64,000 bases of DNA, taken from positions 62,001 to 126,000 of the forward strand of contig DDTN01000022.1 of assembly GCA_002344355.1 (NCBI GenBank), in the 5' to 3' direction. Of this stretch, positions 53,973-62,987 are shown piece after piece. The stretch's first letter is position 1; every line of letters starts with the position of its first letter. The position numbers and the translations under genes are program-made. The notes beneath the pieces were generated by a model. It saw nothing but the letters and a program-made list of their open reading frames with translations, was not told where the DNA came from and did not search any database. This DNA comes from Proteobacteria bacterium UBA2363. Lineage in GTDB: Bacteria; Pseudomonadota; Gammaproteobacteria; Xanthomonadales; UBA2363.

Positions 53973-55309
53973 GCGGCGCGCGCGCCGTCGGTGACCACGC
54001 GGCCGCGCAGGGAGTTGCTGCGGGTGTCGGTGATCTCGACATCCACGAACTGCCCGACCAGGCGCGCCGGGCCGGCGAAGTTGACGAAGCGCATGTTCTC
54101 GGTGCGCCCGGTCAGCTCGCTGGCGTCCTTGCGGCTGGGCCCCTCGACCAGCACCGTCTGCACGGTGCCGACCATGGCCCGGGCGATGCGCGCGGCGTTG
54201 TCGTTGATCGCCGCCTGCAGGCGCGCCAGGCGCGCCGACTTGGTGGCGGCGTCGACGTCGTCGGGCAGGCTGGCGGCCGGCGTGCCGGGACGGCGCGAGT
54301 AGACGAACGAGAAGCTCTGGTCGAAGCCGACGTCCTCGATCAGCCTCATGGTCGCCTCGAAGTCGCGATCGGTCTCGCCCGGGAAGCCGACGATGAAGTC
54401 GGTGCTGATCGAGATCCCCGGCCGCGCCTCGCGCAGGCGGCGGATCTTCGCCTTGTACTCCAGGGCGGTGTGGCCGCGCTTCATGGCCGCCAGGATGCGG
54501 TCGGACCCGGACTGCACGGGCAGGTGCAGGTAGCCGGCCAGCTCGGGCACCTCGGCATAGGCCTGCACCAGGCGGTCGGTGAACTCGACCGGGTGCGAGG
54601 TGGTGAAGCGCACCCGGCCGATGCCCGGCACCTTTGCCACCGCCCGGATCAGCAGGGCCAGGTCGGCGGGTTCGCCGTCGGCCATCGGCCCGGCGTAGGC
54701 GTTGACGTTCTGGCCCAGCAGGGTGACCTCGCGCACGCCCTGCCCGGCCAGGCCACGGACCTCGGCGATCACGTCGTCGAACGGCCGGCTGACCTCCTCG
54801 CCGCGGGTGTAGGGCACCACGCAGAAGGTGCAGTACTTGGAACAGCCCTCCATCACCGAGACGAAGGCGGTCGGGCCCTCGGCGCGCGCCTGCGGCAGGC
54901 GGTCGAACTTCTCGACCTCCGGGAACGAGATGTCGACCTGGGAACGGCCGCTGCCGCGCCGGGCCTCGATCATCTCCGGCAGGCGGTGCAGGGTCTGCGG
55001 CCCGAACACCAGGTCGACGAACGGCGCGCGCGCCAGCAGCGCCTCGCCCTCCTGGCTGGCCACGCAGCCGCCGACCCCGATGATCAGGTCCGGCCGCGCC
55101 TGCTTGAGCAGGCGCCAGCGGCCGAGCTGCGAGAACACCTTTTCCTGGGCCTTCTCGCGGATCGAGCAGGTGTTGATGAGCACGACGTCGGCCTCGGTCT
55201 CGTCCTGGGTGAGGTCCAGGCCGTGCGAGGCGGCGAGCACGTCCGCCATCTTCGCGGAGTCGTACTCGTTCATCTGGCAGCCGTGGGTCTTGACGTAAAG
55301 CTTTGCCAT
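53969..55309 (-). CDS. miaB: tRNA-2-methylthio-N6-dimethylallyladenosine synthase
   Basis: Radical-SAM methylthiotransferase modifying A37 of tRNAs. Both iron-sulfur centres are visible: Cys11, Cys48 and Cys82 in the UPF0004 domain, and the radical SAM triad Cys156-x3-Cys160-x2-Cys163 (GCSKYCTFC). The TRAM domain follows at the C-terminus. It is 446 residues from MAKLYVKTHGCQMN, the standard N-terminus; the in-frame GTG/ATG 13 codons earlier is not needed. It is divergent from the lytic transglycosylase gene. Confidence 0.96.
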   Translation of the reverse strand: MAKLYVKTHGCQMNEYDSAKMADVLAASHGLDLTQDETEADVVLINTCSIREKAQEKVFSQLGRWRLLKQARPDLIIGVGGCVASQEGEALLARAPFVDLVFGPQTLHRLPEMIEARRGSGRSQVDISFPEVEKFDRLPQARAEGPTAFVSVMEGCSKYCTFCVVPYTRGEEVSRPFDDVIAEVRGLAGQGVREVTLLGQNVNAYAGPMADGEPADLALLIRAVAKVPGIGRVRFTTSHPVEFTDRLVQAYAEVPELAGYLHLPVQSGSDRILAAMKRGHTALEYKAKIRRLREARPGISISTDFIVGFPGETDRDFEATMRLIEDVGFDQSFSFVYSRRPGTPAASLPDDVDAATKSARLARLQAAINDNAARIARAMVGTVQTVLVEGPSRKDASELTGRTENMRFVNFAGPARLVGQFVDVEITDTRSNSLRGRVVTDGARAA

Positions 55310-55478
55310 GTAACGGAATTCGCTGGAGTTGGGCGGGCCGGCCGGCACCGGGGCAGGGCCCGCGCGGTGTGACCGGCGTCCGCTTTGCCGGGGCCGAAAA
55401 CCTGAACGGGGCTGCCAGTTTACGCGCGAAAGCTTTTGCCGGAAACTAAGCGCCCACCGCGCGCTCGAAGAGGGGACG

Positions 55479-56375
55479 ATGCGCCCGCTGTCCGTATCCC
55501 CGCTGCTGCTGGCCGGCCTGCTCCTCTGCGGGGCCGGCGCGCCCGTGGCCGCTGGCGAGAACGTGCTGTGGCGCTGCCAGGACGGTCAGGGCAACCTGGC
55601 CTTCACCAACACCCGCGCCGGCTACACCGGCTGCACCGAGGTCGGCCGCTATCCGGCCGCGCGCGCCGCGCCCGCCGGGCCCAGCGCCAGCGTCCAGGCC
55701 CTGGCGCCCAGGCCGGCACCGCCGCCCGAGGCGGCCGGGGCGACCATCAGCGCCAGTCCCGGCCGGCGCGCCAGCCGCCAGCAGGGCGCGGTGTACCGCT
55801 TCCAGCGCGACGGCGTGGTCCATTACACCAATGTCCGCCCGGCCAGCGGCGCCGAAGTGGTGTTCACCTATGCCATCGAGGCCTGCATCGCCTGCCAGGT
55901 CGCGTCATCGGTCGACTGGCATTCGGTGGCCCTGCGCCTGACCGAATACGGCCAGGAGATCGCCCGGGCCGCCAACCTGCATGGCGTCGACGAGGCGCTG
56001 GTCCGTGCGGTGATCCATGCCGAGTCGGCGTTCCGGTCCAATGCGCTGTCGCACGCCGGCGCCCAGGGACTGATGCAGCTGATGCCGGCCACCGCCGCCC
56101 GCTTCGGCGTCGGCGACGTCTACGACCCGGGGCAGAACATCGCCGGCGGCGTCGAGTACCTGGCCTGGCTGCTGCGCCGCTTCGACGGCGACATCCGCCT
56201 GGCCACCGCCGGCTACAACGCCGGCGAGGGCGCCGTCGACCGCCACGGCGGCATCCCGCCGTTCGCCGAGACCCAGGTCTACGTCGAGCGCGTCGGCATC
56301 CTGCACGAGCGCTACCGTGCCGCCCTGGCGGCCACGGCTTCCGCCGCGCCCCTGGGCGTCGGCGCCAGCCCCTAG
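55479..56375 (+). CDS. Exported lytic transglycosylase (SLT domain)
   Basis: A 298-residue exported protein: signal peptide (LLLAGLLLCGAGAPVAAG), two short DUF4124-like segments (WRCQDGQGNLAFTN and YRFQRDGVVHYTNV), and a C-terminal Slt/MltE-like domain. The catalytic glutamate is Glu182 in HAESAF, followed by GAQGLMQLMPATAARFGV and ATAGYNAGEGAV. It cleaves peptidoglycan glycan strands. GAGGGGAC precedes the ATG. Transcription probably ends at the long hairpin at 56665. Confidence 0.92.
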   Translation: MRPLSVSPLLLAGLLLCGAGAPVAAGENVLWRCQDGQGNLAFTNTRAGYTGCTEVGRYPAARAAPAGPSASVQALAPRPAPPPEAAGATISASPGRRASRQQGAVYRFQRDGVVHYTNVRPASGAEVVFTYAIEACIACQVASSVDWHSVALRLTEYGQEIARAANLHGVDEALVRAVIHAESAFRSNALSHAGAQGLMQLMPATAARFGVGDVYDPGQNIAGGVEYLAWLLRRFDGDIRLATAGYNAGEGAVDRHGGIPPFAETQVYVERVGILHERYRAALAATASAAPLGVGASP

Positions 56376-56753
56376 CGGCTTGTCGAAGAACGACCGTCCT
56401 GGTCGATTTTCAAGTCGCCCGTCCGACGCAGGTCCGGACGCGCCCCCGTCGAATCAACTTACGCACCTGCTTCGCCGAGCGGCCATCCATGGTCGCCGCC
56501 GGCAGGCTGTTTTTGAGCAGCCTGCTGGCAGGTTGCCGAACGACGTCCGTCCCGGGCGTCCACGGGGCTGTTCGTCCGGACCGGGTCGGGTCCTTGTCGC
56601 CGTCGTGCCCCGGCCATGTCCCAGGCCAGGGCATCCTGGTGCGTTCCGGCACCGTGACGGAGCCGCTCCCCGCCCGTGCACGCGGGCGGGGAGCGGGCGC
56701 AGCCGGCGGCCCCTGGTGCGGTGCTGCCGGGACCGGCCGTGCGTGGGGCCGCC
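56376..56753. other. Convergent intergenic region with two hairpins
   Basis: No gene is evident. It contains an 8-bp stem with T-rich loop (GCAGGCTG-TTTTTGAG-CAGCCTGC, 56502-56525) and the longer hairpin at 56665-56694. The sequence from 56376 is somewhat less GC-rich and has an imperfect repeat of a CGAACGAC-type phrase, perhaps an old insertion remnant. Confidence 0.5.
56665..56694. terminator. Long hairpin between convergent genes
   Basis: A perfect 12-bp stem (GCTCCCCGCCCG / CGGGCGGGGAGC) with six-base loop TGCACG. It is placed between the lytic transglycosylase gene and the convergent exported-protein gene, so it can serve both. There is no T-run. Confidence 0.7.
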
Positions 56754-57833
56754 CTACTGGTAGCCGTTGCAGTAGATCGAGTCCTGCGCGGGATCCGTCG
56801 ACCAGTTGCGCATGTGGAACACCGCCGGGTTCAGCCCGAGGCTGGCGTCCACCGGTTCGACCGTGATCCTGTAGCAGCCGGCGATGTCGTTGGCCGTCGC
56901 GAAGAACACCACCAGGCCGTCGAGGTCGGACCGCGCCGTGATGACGCGTCCGGGCGGGTCGCTGCTGGACGGCGCCGTCAGGTCGGCGCTGGCGCCGGCC
57001 AGGGGCGCGGAGATGCGCACCATCAGGCCCGGCACGCCATCGCCGTCGCCGTCCCTGACGATGGCGATGATCGGGTTGCCGAGCGGCTGGCCGACCTGGG
57101 CCTGCAGGTCGCCGCTGTAGGTGTCGATCACGATCTCCGCGGCGGGTCCGACGTCGCGCCCTTCCAGTTCGACGGTGCCGGTGAAGGAGATGCCGGGGAG
57201 CAGGCTGGCGCCGAGCACGCCCTGGGGTTCGCTGAACAGCCTGACGCCGATGAAGCCCGATGCCGCGATGTCGGCCAGGTAGCCGAAGCGCAGCCGGTAC
57301 GCGTTGCCGCCCAGCAGGGTCAGCTCGGTGAGCGTGGCCGGCGCGGTGGTGCTCGACGCGATGGGTGCGCCGGCGGCGGTGAGCGCGATGCCGGTGTTCG
57401 AGCCTGACAGCAGGCCCAGGTCGAGCGAGGAGCCGGTGGTGATGTCGGCGGACAGGACGTAGAAGCGCCCGAACTGCCAGGACTCGCCCAGGGTCTGCGA
57501 GAACCAGCCCCGGTTGTTCAGGATTCCGGCGACATTGATGCCCAGCAGCCCGGAGAGGCTCGCGCTCTGCTGGCCCGGATCGATGCTCAGCGTGGGGCGG
57601 GCCAGCAGCCCAAGGACACCCAGCGAGGTGCCCAGCCAGGGCCCGGCGCCGATCGGCTGGCTGACGATGTCCGGCCCCAGCAGCCCGCCGATGCTGCCAC
57701 CGTTGGCCGGATCGGAGAAATCGGCGTTGCCGATGGCGACCGGGCCTTGCGCCACGACCTGGCCGGCATTGAGCGCCAGCATCGCGGCAAGCAGAGAAAC
57801 AAAACCACTAGACAAGCGGTTCTTGATGTTCAT
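56754..57833 (-). CDS. Exported Ig-like-domain protein with terminal DSIYCNGYQ motif
   Basis: A 359-residue protein with a signal peptide (GFVSLLAAMLALNAGQVVAQ), chosen at ATG 57833 because of a strong GAGGGAGTC ribosome site. The N-terminal 190 residues are Gly/Ser/Leu-rich and look like a secreted beta-structured (lectin- or PEP-type) domain. Residues about 255-340 form an Ig-like domain of the bacterial Big_1 kind (GDGDGVPGLMVRISAP, LDGLVVFFATA). The last nine residues, DSIYCNGYQ, align with the terminal motif of other exported proteins in the window, with aromatic and polar substitutions. Function unknown; probably extracellular or surface attached. Its upstream region is unusually AT-rich with dyads. 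Confidence 0.78.
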   Translation of the reverse strand: MNIKNRLSSGFVSLLAAMLALNAGQVVAQGPVAIGNADFSDPANGGSIGGLLGPDIVSQPIGAGPWLGTSLGVLGLLARPTLSIDPGQQSASLSGLLGINVAGILNNRGWFSQTLGESWQFGRFYVLSADITTGSSLDLGLLSGSNTGIALTAAGAPIASSTTAPATLTELTLLGGNAYRLRFGYLADIAASGFIGVRLFSEPQGVLGASLLPGISFTGTVELEGRDVGPAAEIVIDTYSGDLQAQVGQPLGNPIIAIVRDGDGDGVPGLMVRISAPLAGASADLTAPSSSDPPGRVITARSDLDGLVVFFATANDIAGCYRITVEPVDASLGLNPAVFHMRNWSTDPAQDSIYCNGYQ

Positions 57834-57914
57834 TGTGGACTCCCTCAGTGGAATTTCCGTGCTTCTTCGGCTTCCTCCGGCGGGCGCCAAACGGCGGTCA
57901 AGGGTGCGACACAG

Positions 57915-57945
57915 GTTCACGGCGTCTGGTGGTAGCGCCGTGAAC
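57915..57945. promoter_or_regulatory. Perfect 10-bp inverted repeat upstream of exported Ig-like protein
   Basis: GTTCACGGCG, 11 bases, CGCCGTGAAC: half-site centres are 21 bases apart, about two helical turns, as in operators for dimeric regulators. It could equally be a hairpin in the 5' leader. A related CGGCGTGAAG phrase lies at about 57982-57991, and an outer pair CGACACAGG/CCTGTGTCG flanks the region at 57907 and 58005. Confidence 0.5.
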
Positions 57946-58109
57946 AAAACATACGCCTCAAGAAAAGGCTTTATGCGAAGACGGCGTGAAGTTCAGGAAA
58001 AATTCCTGTGTCGGCCGCGAGTGTGATGCCCGTCACGCTTGCAACAGCGCGGAAGCTGGAAGAATCGGATGCTGGTCGCGGCCGCGACGGACCCGCCGAT
58101 GTCCGGGGG

Positions 58110-59465
58110 TCAAGGCACCAGGTCGAGCACCAGGCTGGCGATCCCGAAGTAGATGACGATGCCGCTGATGTCGGCGATGCAGGTGATCAGCGGCGTGCTC
58201 GCGGTGGCCGGGTCCAGTTTCAGGCGCGAGAACGCGAACGGCAGGCTCATGCCGATCAGGCTGCCGGCCATCACCGCCACCACCATGGTCAGCGCCACGG
58301 TGATGCCGACCGCCAGGCCGCCCCGCCAGACGCCGAGGCCGGCCACGGCAAGCGCCAGCGCCAGGCCCAGCACCAGGGCGACGCCGAACTCCTTGAGCAG
58401 CAGGCTGAACCAGTCGCGCACCGAGACGTCGCCGGTGGCCAGCGCGCGCACCATCAGGGTCGAGGACTGCGAGCCGGCATTGCCGGCCGAGCCGATCAGC
58501 AGCGGCAGGAAGAACAGCAGCACGATCGCCTGCGAGATGGTCTCCTCGTAGTGCGCCAGGGCGGCGCCGCTGAAGATGTTGGCGAACACCAGCAGGACCA
58601 GCCAGGGTGCGCGCTTGCGGAACAGGTACCAGACGCTGGCGTCGCGGACGCTGACGTCGACCGAGCCGACCGAGGCCAGCTTGTGGAAGTCCTCGGTGGT
58701 CTCCTCCTCGGCGACGTCCATCACGTCGTCGACGGTGACCGTGCCGAGCAGCACGCCGTCGGCGTCCACCACCGGCATCGCCTCGAGGTCGTAGCGCTGG
58801 ATCAGGCGCACCGCCTCCTCGCGATCCGCGTCGGGCCGGATCGAGACCGCCTCGCGCTTCATCAGGGTGCGCACCGGCTGGTCGAGCGGCGCCAGGATGA
58901 AGTCGCGCAGGGGCAGGGCGTCGAGCAGCTTGCCCTCGGGCTGGGTGACGTAGATGCGGTTGACCGACTCGCCCTTCTCGTTGGCGGTCCGGATGTGCGC
59001 CAGCGCCTCGGCGATGGTCCAGTACGGACGCACCGAGACGAAGTCGGTGTTCATCAGGCGGCCGACGCTGGACTCGTCGTAGGCCAGCATCTCGCGGGTG
59101 TCCTCGCGATCCTCGGCCGGCAGGTCGGCGATCAGCTGTTCGACCTGCGGGGCCTCCAGCTCGTCGAACAATGCCGCGCGGTCGTCGCTGTCCAGCTCGC
59201 CGACGATGGCGCGCCGGCGGGCGGCGGACAGACTGCCCAGGATCTGCGGCTGCAGGGCCAGGTCGATGTAGGCGAAGGTGCGCACCTGGCGGTCGGCGTC
59301 GAGCAGGCCGAACAGCGTGTCGAACGGCGCATCGCCGTCGAGCTCGCTCATCAGCAGGGCGATGTCCTGCACGCGCAGCGCCTCGAACCAGGCGCGCAGC
59401 GCCTCGTGCTCGCCCTGGTCGATCAGGGCCTGGAGGTGTTCGACCTTGTCGCGGATGTCTTCCAT
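58110..59465 (-). CDS. mgtE: Magnesium transporter MgtE
   Basis: A 451-residue Mg2+ channel. The N-domain (superhelical, about 1-130), two CBS domains (about 135-260) and five C-terminal membrane spans are visible. The pore signature GSAGNAGSQSSTLMVRALA and the AVMAGSLIGMSLPF region are intact. In the family, Mg2+ binding to the N and CBS domains closes the pore. A TACACT box at 59701-59706 would give a leader of about 230 bases. The Mg-related DUF4010 gene is divergent across the repeat region. Confidence 0.95.
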   Translation of the reverse strand: MEDIRDKVEHLQALIDQGEHEALRAWFEALRVQDIALLMSELDGDAPFDTLFGLLDADRQVRTFAYIDLALQPQILGSLSAARRRAIVGELDSDDRAALFDELEAPQVEQLIADLPAEDREDTREMLAYDESSVGRLMNTDFVSVRPYWTIAEALAHIRTANEKGESVNRIYVTQPEGKLLDALPLRDFILAPLDQPVRTLMKREAVSIRPDADREEAVRLIQRYDLEAMPVVDADGVLLGTVTVDDVMDVAEEETTEDFHKLASVGSVDVSVRDASVWYLFRKRAPWLVLLVFANIFSGAALAHYEETISQAIVLLFFLPLLIGSAGNAGSQSSTLMVRALATGDVSVRDWFSLLLKEFGVALVLGLALALAVAGLGVWRGGLAVGITVALTMVVAVMAGSLIGMSLPFAFSRLKLDPATASTPLITCIADISGIVIYFGIASLVLDLVP

Positions 59466-59700
59466 GGCGCGGGCTCCGGAGCCCCGGTCCGTATCGGTGG
59501 ACCGGATGGGCGGTCACTCGGGCGGGGCGTGCCGGCACGCGGGCATGCAGGCCGGGCGGCGCGGGCCGTCCGGGCGGGTCGGCGCAGGGCCGCGGAGGGG
59601 AAGTGGCGGGCCGTCAGGCCGCGCGTCTCCCGCGGGCGGCGTCTGCTCGACGCATGTCGCTGCTGTCCAACGCGGCCCCGGGGTGGCGAAACAGGCGGGA

Positions 59701-59706
59701 AGTGTA
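59701..59706 (-). promoter_or_regulatory. Candidate -10 element of mgtE
   Basis: TACACT on the minus strand, identical in sequence to the hexamer before petA. A GC hairpin replaces a recognisable -35. Confidence 0.3.
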
Positions 59707-59761
59707 GCGCCGCAGGCGGCGGCCCGCCCTGGGCGGCGAGGGCGGAGGTCTGGGGCGGCAG

Positions 59762-59845
59762 CAGGGAGCGGGGAGCAGGGAGCAGGGAGCGGGGAGCAGG
59801 GAGCGGGGAGCAGGGAGCGGGGAGCGGGGAGCGGGGAGCGGGGAT
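59762..59845. repeat. Heptanucleotide tandem repeat C[AG]GGGAG, about 12 copies
   Basis: Twelve consecutive 7-base units alternating CAGGGAG and CGGGGAG, the last one ending in T. It is non-coding in effect, lies just upstream of the mgtE promoter-like box, and is rich in G runs, so a quadruplex or slippage hot spot is likely. Confidence 0.9.
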
Positions 59846-60425
59846 GCCATCGAGCCAGGTGCCAGGTGCCGGAGCCCGCCGAGCGCGGGAATCGCCGTCC
59901 GCTGCTGCGCGGCTGCGGACCGGCCCGCGGGTCAGTCGCTCGCACCTCCGCTTCGACCGGATGTTGCGGGTGGTCCCGGGGGGCTATCCGGTGGGGCCGC
60001 CAGCGACGCCAGGGCGCCCCGCCGGCGATCGGGCCTGGCGGGGTGGGCAACGCCCGAGAGGCGACCCATGCCTTCGTGGCCTGACCCGGCCCGGCCAAGG
60101 ATCGGCGGTCCGGAACGGCGCTTGCCGGAACCTCGCCTGCCCCCCAGACTCGTGTCGGTCGCTTTTCGGCTTCCCGCACTCCAGTCATGGCGCACGCACC
60201 AGGTCATGGCCGCCGGACCGTTCCGGTGGATCGCCGCGGCGGTCCCTGCCCCGTCGCCAGGGTCCGCGGCGGGAGGGTGGACGGCCTCGGCGTGGGGGGC
60301 GAGGGCGGCGCCGCCGTCGTCGCGACGCAGCCCGGGCGCCGGGTGCGTGAGCGCCACGAGGGAACCGACGCCGCCGGCATTGGCGCACCGGTCGACGCCC
60401 GGCTGCGGCTGTCCGACAGCCGGCC

Positions 60426-61670
60426 ATGGGCATGAGCCTGCTCGCCGAGCTGCCGCTGTCCGGACTGGCCGCCGCGCTCGGCCTCGGCCTGCTGATCGGC
60501 CTGGTGCGTGAGCGAAGCGGCCACCCGGCGCTGATCGCCGGCCTGCGCACCCACGCGCTGACCGCACTGGGCGGCGCGCTGGCCTTCTGGATGGGCCTGC
60601 CGGTCTTCGTCGTCGCCCTGCTGCTGGTCGGGCTTCTGGTGGTCATCGGGTATCGCCGCACCCTCGACGAGGACCCGGGCCTGACCGGCGAGATGGCGCT
60701 GCTGCTGACCCTGCTGCTGGGTGGCCTGGCCGTCCGGGAGCCGGCGCTTGCCGCCGGCCTGGGCGTCGTGGTGGCCGGCCTGCTGTACGCCAAGGGTGCC
60801 CTGCATCGGCTGGCCCGCGACACGCTTGGCGAGCAGGAGGTGCACGACGGGCTTGTGCTGCTGGCCGCGGCCCTGGTCGTGTTGCCCCTGCTGCCGGACC
60901 ATGCGGTCGATCCCTGGGGTGTTCTCGAACCCGACGCCCTCTGGCGCCTGGTCGTGCTGATCATGCTGGTCGGCATGCTCGGGCATGTCGCCATGCGCGT
61001 GGTCGGAGCGCGCTGGGGCCTGCCGCTGGCTGGGTTCTTCTCGGGCTTCGTTTCCTCCACCGCGGCGGTCGCCGGATTCGGCCAGCGGATGCGCGATGCG
61101 CCCGGACTGCGCACCTGGCTGGTGGCGGCCGCCCTGTTCTCAAACCTCGCCTCGCTGCTCCTGTTCATCGGCCTGGTCGGCGCCGTCTCGCCGGCGCTGC
61201 TCGTCAAGGTCTGGCCGCCGCTGGCGGCTGCCGCGGCCGTGCTGCTCGGCGGCGGCGTGGCCGGTCTGTGGCGGGCGCCCAGGGACGCCGCCGACCTGCC
61301 CCCCGAGCCGCAGGCGCGCGCCTTCCGCCTGCGCCATGCGCTGGCGCTGGCGGCCATCATCGCCGGGGTGCTGCTGGTCTCGGCGGTGCTCCAGGACGTG
61401 TATGGCAATCGCGGTGCACTGGCTGCCGCGATCCTGGTGGCGCTCGCCGAATGGCACGCGGCCGCGGCCAGCCTGGCCCAGCTCAACGCCGCGGGGAACC
61501 TGCCCGTGGAGCAGGCGCGTCTGGGCCTTGTCCTGGTCCTGGTGGCCAGCACCGTGGCCAAGTCCGTGCTGGCGTTCGGTGCGGGCGGTCCCGCCTACGG
61601 CCTGCGCGTGGCTGCGGGCCTGTGCGGGATGTGCGTGGCGGCCGGCGCCTCGCTGGTCCTCTGGTCATGA
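60426..61670 (+). CDS. MgtC/SapB-family membrane protein (DUF4010)
   Basis: A 414-residue protein with about ten to twelve spans. The N-terminal part matches MgtC/SapB (GLGLLIGLVRERSGHPALIAGLRTHALTALGGAL), and the C-terminal two thirds correspond to DUF4010 (GFFSGFVSSTAAVAGFGQRMR and LAEWHAAAASLAQL). MgtC proteins influence Mg2+ homeostasis and ATP synthase in Salmonella; the role of DUF4010 members is not established. A second ATG two codons in is also possible. Convergent with the protease gene 22 bases downstream. Confidence 0.88.
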   Translation: MGMSLLAELPLSGLAAALGLGLLIGLVRERSGHPALIAGLRTHALTALGGALAFWMGLPVFVVALLLVGLLVVIGYRRTLDEDPGLTGEMALLLTLLLGGLAVREPALAAGLGVVVAGLLYAKGALHRLARDTLGEQEVHDGLVLLAAALVVLPLLPDHAVDPWGVLEPDALWRLVVLIMLVGMLGHVAMRVVGARWGLPLAGFFSGFVSSTAAVAGFGQRMRDAPGLRTWLVAAALFSNLASLLLFIGLVGAVSPALLVKVWPPLAAAAAVLLGGGVAGLWRAPRDAADLPPEPQARAFRLRHALALAAIIAGVLLVSAVLQDVYGNRGALAAAILVALAEWHAAAASLAQLNAAGNLPVEQARLGLVLVLVASTVAKSVLAFGAGGPAYGLRVAAGLCGMCVAAGASLVLWS

Positions 61671-61691
61671 CGGCGCCCGGCCGCGGCCGCC

Positions 61692-62816
61692 TTACGGCGC
61701 CCGCATCGGGCGCTGCACGACCTCGACGCGGGCCTGGAAGGGCAGGCCGGCGCGACGGCCCTCGACCAGGACCGTCTGGCCGGGTGCCAGCGCGGCCTCG
61801 AGCTGGCGGAGCTCGTTGCCGCCGCCGACCGCCTGGCCGTCGATGGCCAGCAGCAGGTCGCCGGGTTGCAGGCCGGCGCGCGCGCCGGGCAGCTCGCGGT
61901 AGACCGCCGTGACCTGGGCGCCCCGGGGGGCGTCGCTCTGGGCGCCGTCGCCGTTGACCGGGACGTCGCGGTAGTCCAGGCCGAGCCAGCCGCGGGTGAC
62001 GTGGCCCTGGGCCAGGATCTGTTCCAGCACGCGGCGCGCGGCGCCGGCCGGGATGGCGAAGCCGATGCCTTCGCCGAACCGGAACACGGCGGTATTGATG
62101 CCGACCAGTTCGCCGTCGGCGTTGACCAGGGCGCCGCCGGAGTTGCCGTCGTTGATGGCGGCATCGGTCTGGATGAAGTCGTCGTAGGTCAACAGGTTGA
62201 GCCGGGTGTTGCCGGTCGCGCTGACGATGCCCATGGTGACGCGCTGGCCGATGCCGAACGGATTGCCGATCGCCAGCACGACGTCGCCGACCTGCAGGGC
62301 GTCGTCGGCGGCGAAGCGGGCCGCCGGCAACTGGCTGCCCTCGATCCGCAGCACCGCCAGGTCGGTGTCGCGGTCGACGCCGACCACCCGGGCACGGGTG
62401 ACCCGGCCATCGGACAGGGCGACCTGGATGTCGCTGGCCTCGGCGACCACGTGGTGGGTGGTCAGGATGTGGCCGTCGGCATCGACGATGACGCCGGAGC
62501 CCAGGCTCTGGTTGATGCGCTGCCGGGGCGCGCCCAGCCCGAAGGCGCCGGGGAACAGGTGGCGCATGTTCTCCGGCACCACCAGCGGCCGCTCGGTGAC
62601 GATGCTGTTGGCGTAGATGTTGACCACGGCGGGGCCGGCAGCGCGCACCGCGGCGGCGTAGCTGGCCGGGCCCTGGCCGCCCTGGAGCGCCGCGCCGACC
62701 CCCGGGCCGGCATCGTTGACGCGGCCTGGAAACAGTTGCGTGAGGACGAAGGCGGCGGCCAGCCCGGCGACTACGAACTGCAAAAAAAACAGCAAGTTGC
62801 GTAGTGTCGGGGTCAC
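61692..62816 (-). CDS. algW: Periplasmic trypsin-like serine protease, DegS/AlgW type
   Basis: A 374-residue membrane-anchored HtrA-family protease: one N-terminal span (about 7-27), protease domain with His122 (HHVV), Asp152 (TDLAVL) and Ser226 (GNSGG), and a single PDZ domain from about 270. The single PDZ and the anchor fit DegS/AlgW, which cleave the anti-sigma factor RseA/MucA when PDZ senses misfolded outer-membrane proteins. The GTG at 62816 is the only good start close to the anchor. Codons 9-12 contain a run of eight T. It is divergent from petA, as in other Xanthomonadales and Pseudomonas relatives. Confidence 0.9.
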   Translation of the reverse strand: MTPTLRNLLFFLQFVVAGLAAAFVLTQLFPGRVNDAGPGVGAALQGGQGPASYAAAVRAAGPAVVNIYANSIVTERPLVVPENMRHLFPGAFGLGAPRQRINQSLGSGVIVDADGHILTTHHVVAEASDIQVALSDGRVTRARVVGVDRDTDLAVLRIEGSQLPAARFAADDALQVGDVVLAIGNPFGIGQRVTMGIVSATGNTRLNLLTYDDFIQTDAAINDGNSGGALVNADGELVGINTAVFRFGEGIGFAIPAGAARRVLEQILAQGHVTRGWLGLDYRDVPVNGDGAQSDAPRGAQVTAVYRELPGARAGLQPGDLLLAIDGQAVGGGNELRQLEAALAPGQTVLVEGRRAGLPFQARVEVVQRPMRAP

Positions 62817-62915
62817 GGGCAGGCGCACTGGTCGGGGCGGGCGGGCAGGGCGCTCCGGCGGCGTCCGACAAGGGTGTCCTGCCCCGGAACCCTGTCTCCC
62901 CGCGAAGGCTTTCGT

Positions 62916-62921
62916 TACACT
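62916..62921 (+). promoter_or_regulatory. Candidate -10 element of petAB
   Basis: TACACT within an AT-richer stretch (TTTCGTTACACTAG), 66 bases upstream of the petA ATG. A weak CTGTCT lies 18 bases upstream as a possible -35. Confidence 0.4.
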
Positions 62922-62987
62922 AGCACGGTTTTGGGGAGTGCCCGCCGGACATCCGGGCGGGGACCCGTGGCTTCCTTTGGAGTGACA

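Larger units (their letters stand above)
59466..60425. other. Long non-coding stretch between mgtE and the DUF4010 gene
   Basis: No family-supported gene in 960 bases. It contains the putative mgtE leader and promoter (59466-59706) and a heptanucleotide tandem repeat (59762-59845). Open frames across the rest are compositional artefacts. Confidence 0.6.

Noticed and set aside
56376..56530. Possible insertion-sequence remnant
   Set aside because: Only a short hairpin and imperfect repeats are present; no transposase sequence or clear terminal inverted repeats.
59938..60420. Open frames on both strands between the heptanucleotide repeat and the DUF4010 gene
   Set aside because: No ribosome site, hydrophobic pattern or conserved motif; composition is that of GC-rich shadow frames.
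62775..62795. Run of eight T in the protease gene as a frameshift or pseudogene sign
   Set aside because: The frame reads continuously as the membrane anchor and all catalytic residues follow in frame; only a slippage-prone spot.
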